From the NCBI GenBank assembly GCA_002429615.1, contig DJAN01000111.1, forward strand, positions 1-8,542: a stretch of DNA of 8,542 nucleotides, given 5' to 3'. Position 1 is the stretch's first letter. Each line of letters begins with the position of its first letter. The translations under genes and the position numbers were made by a program. Of this stretch, positions 5,982-8,542 are shown in pieces. The notes beneath the pieces were generated by a model. That model was not told where the DNA came from. It saw only the letters and a program-made list of their open reading frames with translations, and made no database searches. Source of the stretch: Lysobacteraceae bacterium UBA6001. GTDB taxonomy: Bacteria; Pseudomonadota; Gammaproteobacteria; Xanthomonadales; Xanthomonadaceae.

Positions 5982-8360
5982 ATGGCCTTGGAACTGAGTC
6001 GTCGCGAACTGTGCAAGGCCGTGGGTCTGGGGGCTGCCGCCATGGCGGCAGCCCCTGGCGCACTGGCGGCGCGCCGTCCCCTCCCGACGGTGCCGCCGCC
6101 GGTGGCGCCACCTGGCGAACTGATGTTGTGGTATCCGCGCCCGGCCACCGAATGGGTGGAGGCGCTGCCGGTCGGCAATGGCCGGCTCGGCGCGATGGTG
6201 TGGGGCGGGCTGGCGCATGAGCGCCTGCAGCTCAACGAGGACACGCTGTATGCCGGCGGTCCGTATGACGCCACCAATCCGAAGGCGCTGGAGACCTTGC
6301 CGAAGGTGCGCGAGCTGGTGTTCGCTGGCCGCTATGCCGAAGGCGAGGCGCTGGCCGACGCGGGCATGCTGTCGCGGCCGCTGAAGCAGATGCCGTACCA
6401 GCCGCTGGCCGATCTGCTGCTGGATTTCGACCGCGCCGATGGCGCGGCCGGTTACCGCCGCGAGCTGGACCTGGACAGCGCCACGGCGACCACGCGCTTC
6501 CGTTCGGAAGGGCGCAACCACCTGCGCGAGGTGTTCGTCTCGCCGGACGCGCAATGCATCGTGGTGCGGCTGAGCACCGACAAGCCGGGCGGCATCTCGC
6601 TGCGCGTGGGCATCGACAGCCCGCAGGATGGCGAGGTCACGGTGGATGGCGAGGGGCTGCTGTTCGCCGGCCGCAACCAGGGCCGCGAAGGCATCGAGGG
6701 CAAGCTGTCGTTCGCGCTGCGCGTGCTGCCGATCGCCAAGGGCGGCAAGGTCACCTTGCGGCGCGATCGCATCCGCGTCGAGGGTGCGGACGAACTGGTG
6801 CTGCTGCTGACGGCGGCAACCAGCTACAAGCGTTTCGACGATGTCAGCGGCGATCCGCTGGCGATTACCGCCGCGCAGCTGGCCGCGGCGCGCGCGATGC
6901 CGTATGCCAGGCTGCGCGAGGAGCATCTTGCCGCGCATCGTGTGCTGTTCCGGCGCGTGGCGATCGACCTGGGCCGCAGCGAGGCGATGCAGCGGCCCAC
7001 GCATGAGCGCGTGCGCGATTTCGCCGCCGGCGGCGACCCGCAGCTGGCGGCGCTGTACCACCAGTACGGGCGCTACCTGTTGATCTGCAGTTCGCGTGCC
7101 GGCAGCCAGCCGGCGAACCTGCAGGGCATCTGGAACGAGTTGATGTCGCCGCCGTGGGAGAGCAAGTACACGGTCAACATCAATACCGAGATGAATTACT
7201 GGCCGGCGGAGGCCAACGCGCTGCACGAGTGCGTGGAGCCGCTGGAGCGGATGCTGTTCGAGCTGTCGCAGACCGGTGCGCACACGGCGAAGGCGATGTA
7301 CGACGCGCCGGGCTGGGTGGTGCACAACAACACGGACTTGTGGCGTTCTGCCGGGCCGATCGACGGGGCGCAGTGGAGCCTGTGGCCGACCGGCGGTGCG
7401 TGGCTGCTGCAGCAGCTGTGGGATCGCTGGGATTACGGGCGCGACCGCGCGTACCTGGAGAAGATCTATCCGTTGTTCAAGGGTGCGGCGGCGTTCTTCG
7501 TGGCGACGCTGGTGCGGGATCCGGGAACGGGGGCGATGGTGACCAACCCGTCGATCTCGCCGGAGAACCAGCATCCGTTCGGGGCGGCGCTGTGCGCGGG
7601 GCCGACGATGGATGCGCAGATCCTGCGTGATCTGTTCGCGCAGTGCGTGGCGATGGGCAAGGTGTTGGGGGTCGATGCGGACTTCGGGGAGAAGCTGGTG
7701 GCACTGCGCGAGCAGCTGCCGCCGAACCGCATCGGCAAGGCAGGGCAGCTGCAGGAGTGGCAGCAGGACTGGGACATGGAGGCGCCGGAGATCCATCATC
7801 GGCATGTATCGCATCTGTATGCGTTGCATCCTTCCAGCCAGATCAACGTGCGCGACACGCCGGCTTTGGCGGCGGCGGCGCGGCGTTCGCTGGAGATTCG
7901 CGGGGACAATGCCACCGGTTGGGGAATCGGCTGGCGTTTGAACCTGTGGGCGCGGTTGCGCGACGGGGAGCACGCGTACCACATCCTGCAGCTGCTGCTG
8001 GCACCGGAGCGCAGTTATCCGAACCTGTTCGATGCGCATCCGCCGTTCCAGATCGACGGCAATTTCGGCGGCACTGCCGGGATCACGGAGATGCTGCTGC
8101 AGAGCTGGGGCGGGAGCGTGTTCCTGCTGCCTGCGTTGCCCAAGCCCTGGCCGGACGGCGAGGTGAAGGGGTTGCGGGTGCGCGGGGCGGCTTCTGTTGA
8201 CCTGCGTTGGTCTGAGGGGGCGCTGGTCGAGGCCGTGCTGCGTAGTGATGCCGGTGGTCGGTACGAACTGGTGTACGGGGAGCAGGTTGTCTCCGTCGAG
8301 CTGAAGGCCGGGCGCAGTGCGTCGTTGCGGGTTGCGGCGGGGCGGTTGGTTCGGGCGTAG
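5982..8360 (+). CDS. GH95 alpha-L-fucosidase with twin-arginine signal
   Basis: Predicted to hydrolyse terminal alpha-1,2-L-fucose from fucosylated xyloglucan side chains by inversion. Residues 1-29 form a Tat-type signal: SRRELCK at 6-12, an Ala-rich core, and likely cleavage after Ala-Leu-Ala29, followed by a Pro-rich linker to about 45. The N-terminal beta domain covers about 46-290, the (alpha/alpha)6 barrel about 310-700, and a C-terminal beta domain the rest. Family motifs are NINTEMNYWPAE (399-410), with Asn399 and Asn401 matching the asparagines that activate water in Bifidobacterium AfcA. SPEN has Glu528 as probable general acid, and FQIDGNFGG has Asp692. At 792 aa it is full length. 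The start follows the GH31 stop by 13 nt, with GGAG at 5971-5974, 7 nt from the ATG. GH95 also contains alpha-L-galactosidases; context favours fucosidase. The 3' third uses more GGG, GCG and TTG codons than the genes before it. Confidence 0.94.
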   Translation: MALELSRRELCKAVGLGAAAMAAAPGALAARRPLPTVPPPVAPPGELMLWYPRPATEWVEALPVGNGRLGAMVWGGLAHERLQLNEDTLYAGGPYDATNPKALETLPKVRELVFAGRYAEGEALADAGMLSRPLKQMPYQPLADLLLDFDRADGAAGYRRELDLDSATATTRFRSEGRNHLREVFVSPDAQCIVVRLSTDKPGGISLRVGIDSPQDGEVTVDGEGLLFAGRNQGREGIEGKLSFALRVLPIAKGGKVTLRRDRIRVEGADELVLLLTAATSYKRFDDVSGDPLAITAAQLAAARAMPYARLREEHLAAHRVLFRRVAIDLGRSEAMQRPTHERVRDFAAGGDPQLAALYHQYGRYLLICSSRAGSQPANLQGIWNELMSPPWESKYTVNINTEMNYWPAEANALHECVEPLERMLFELSQTGAHTAKAMYDAPGWVVHNNTDLWRSAGPIDGAQWSLWPTGGAWLLQQLWDRWDYGRDRAYLEKIYPLFKGAAAFFVATLVRDPGTGAMVTNPSISPENQHPFGAALCAGPTMDAQILRDLFAQCVAMGKVLGVDADFGEKLVALREQLPPNRIGKAGQLQEWQQDWDMEAPEIHHRHVSHLYALHPSSQINVRDTPALAAAARRSLEIRGDNATGWGIGWRLNLWARLRDGEHAYHILQLLLAPERSYPNLFDAHPPFQIDGNFGGTAGITEMLLQSWGGSVFLLPALPKPWPDGEVKGLRVRGAASVDLRWSEGALVEAVLRSDAGGRYELVYGEQVVSVELKAGRSASLRVAAGRLVRA
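6030..6055 (+). repeat. Perfect 26-bp palindrome inside GH95 signal-peptide coding region
   Basis: The half-arm GGGGCTGCCGCCA (6030-6042) is followed by its exact reverse complement (6043-6055), centred on CCATGG. With G-U wobbles and one G-C pair the symmetry extends to 6027-6058. It encodes the Ala-rich core around Met21 of the Tat signal. In RNA it could fold into a strong hairpin 48 nt after the start codon. Ala repeats make symmetry easier, so chance is possible, but every third position also fits. Confidence 0.8.
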
Positions 8361-8388
8361 TCGGGGTGGGTTGAGGTGCTGCTGTGCG

Positions 8389-8406
8389 GTGTCCGTGTCC
8401 GTGTCC
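8389..8406 (+). repeat. Hexamer tandem repeat (GTGTCC) x3
   Basis: Three exact head-to-tail copies of GTGTCC lie 28 nt after the GH95 stop codon. A degenerate continuation (GGGCTC, GTGTTC, GTGCGC) follows to 8424. As it lies outside genes, a change in copy number would not shift a reading frame. Confidence 0.75.
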
Positions 8407-8464
8407 GGGCTCGTGTTCGTGCGCGACGAGGCGGGGCGGGGTCGTGTGCTGACAGGCGGCTCGC

Positions 8465-8522
8465 ATGGGCTATCGCGCGGCGTCCGGGGGCAGGCCCTTG
8501 CCGGGACACGCCGTGAACCCAT
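8465..8522. repeat. Large imperfect inverted repeat, probably a dispersed xanthomonad intergenic element
   Basis: ATGGG (8465-8469) pairs with CCCAT (8518-8522), CGGCGT (8478-8483) with ACGCCG (8508-8513), and GGCA (8489-8492) with TGCC (8499-8502), giving a roughly 58-nt hairpin with internal loops. The right part, around GGGACACGCCGTGAACCCAT, resembles from memory a sequence recurring between genes in Xanthomonas and Stenotrophomonas genomes. It may continue past the right edge. It could act as a factor-independent stop or 3' mRNA-stabilising structure, but lacks a T-tract. Confidence 0.45.
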
Positions 8523-8542
8523 CCCTGGGGGCTCGATGGCGC

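Larger units (their letters stand above)
8361..8542. other. Non-coding region downstream of the GH95 gene
   Basis: These 182 nt hold no convincing gene on either strand. Base composition changes to strongly G- and T-rich on the plus strand just after the stop. It contains a GTGTCC tandem repeat and a large imperfect inverted repeat. No intrinsic terminator with a T-tract is visible, so transcription end is undefined here. Confidence 0.7.

Noticed and set aside
6042..6044. In-frame ATG (Met21) as an alternative GH95 start
   Set aside because: It would remove the twin-arginine motif and lacks a ribosome binding site, while ATG 5982 has GGAG at proper spacing.
3074..6277. Very long open frame on the minus strand (over 1000 codons) opposite the GH31 gene
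   Set aside because: It mirrors a well-supported GH31 gene, its translation is a low-complexity Arg/Leu/Val/His-rich sequence with no recognisable domain, and such antisense frames are expected in high-GC DNA that rarely forms stops.
8410..8430. CTCGT/ACGAG inverted repeat after the GH95 gene as a terminator
   Set aside because: Only 5 bp of stem around an 11-nt loop and no T-tract; not distinguishable from chance.
5874..8522. Second very long minus-strand open frame opposite the GH95 gene
   Set aside because: Arg/Gln/Pro/His-rich shadow of the GH95 gene with no family motif and no convincing ribosome binding site.
1..8542. CRISPR arrays, tRNA or rRNA genes, insertion sequences, phage genes
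   Set aside because: No spaced direct repeats, cloverleaf-like sequences, transposase motifs or phage-like proteins were seen; nearly all the DNA is explained by the four enzyme genes.

Overview
The window is a high-GC (roughly two-thirds G+C by eye) gammaproteobacterial sequence. It holds four consecutive plus-strand genes that together read as a xyloglucan side-chain removal operon. Gene content, gene order, codon bias and the kind of intergenic repeat seen at the right edge all suggest the Xanthomonadaceae (Xanthomonas or a close relative such as Stenotrophomonas or Pseudoxanthomonas). The genus is an inference, because no taxonomic marker gene is present.

Layout. (1) 1-1316: 3' part of an SGNH-type acetylesterase with a galactose-binding-like jelly roll inserted in its catalytic domain, matching the CE20 xyloglucan acetylesterase XeaA. 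Its N-terminus, with the catalytic serine, lies left of the window. (2) 1332-3041: GH35 beta-galactosidase with a DUF5597-type C-terminal region, made as a lipoprotein. (3) 3104-5968: GH31 alpha-xylosidase with a PA14 insert and a Sec signal peptide. (4) 5982-8360: GH95 alpha-L-fucosidase with a twin-arginine signal. Gaps between genes are 15, 62 and 13 nt, and each start has a good ribosome binding site, so co-transcription is likely. The 62-nt gap carries a GC-rich hairpin. After the last gene, 8361-8542 is non-coding, with a short hexamer tandem repeat and a large imperfect inverted repeat; no convincing intrinsic terminator is visible.

How the genes work together (family knowledge plus inference). 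Xyloglucan oligosaccharides enter the periplasm. The acetylesterase removes O-acetyl groups, probably from galactosyl residues. GH95 removes terminal alpha-1,2-L-fucose, GH35 removes the exposed beta-1,2-galactose, and GH31 removes non-reducing-end alpha-1,6-xylose, leaving the glucan chain for a beta-glucosidase. The endo-xyloglucanase (GH74), TonB-dependent transporter and beta-glucosidase usually associated with such loci are not here; the first two are expected to the left.

Novelty. This is a recognisable version of the described Xanthomonas xyloglucan utilisation locus, not an undescribed system. The less explained signals are a perfect 26-bp palindrome inside the GH95 signal-peptide coding region, the intra-operon hairpin, the three different export signals, and the repeat structures downstream of the operon.
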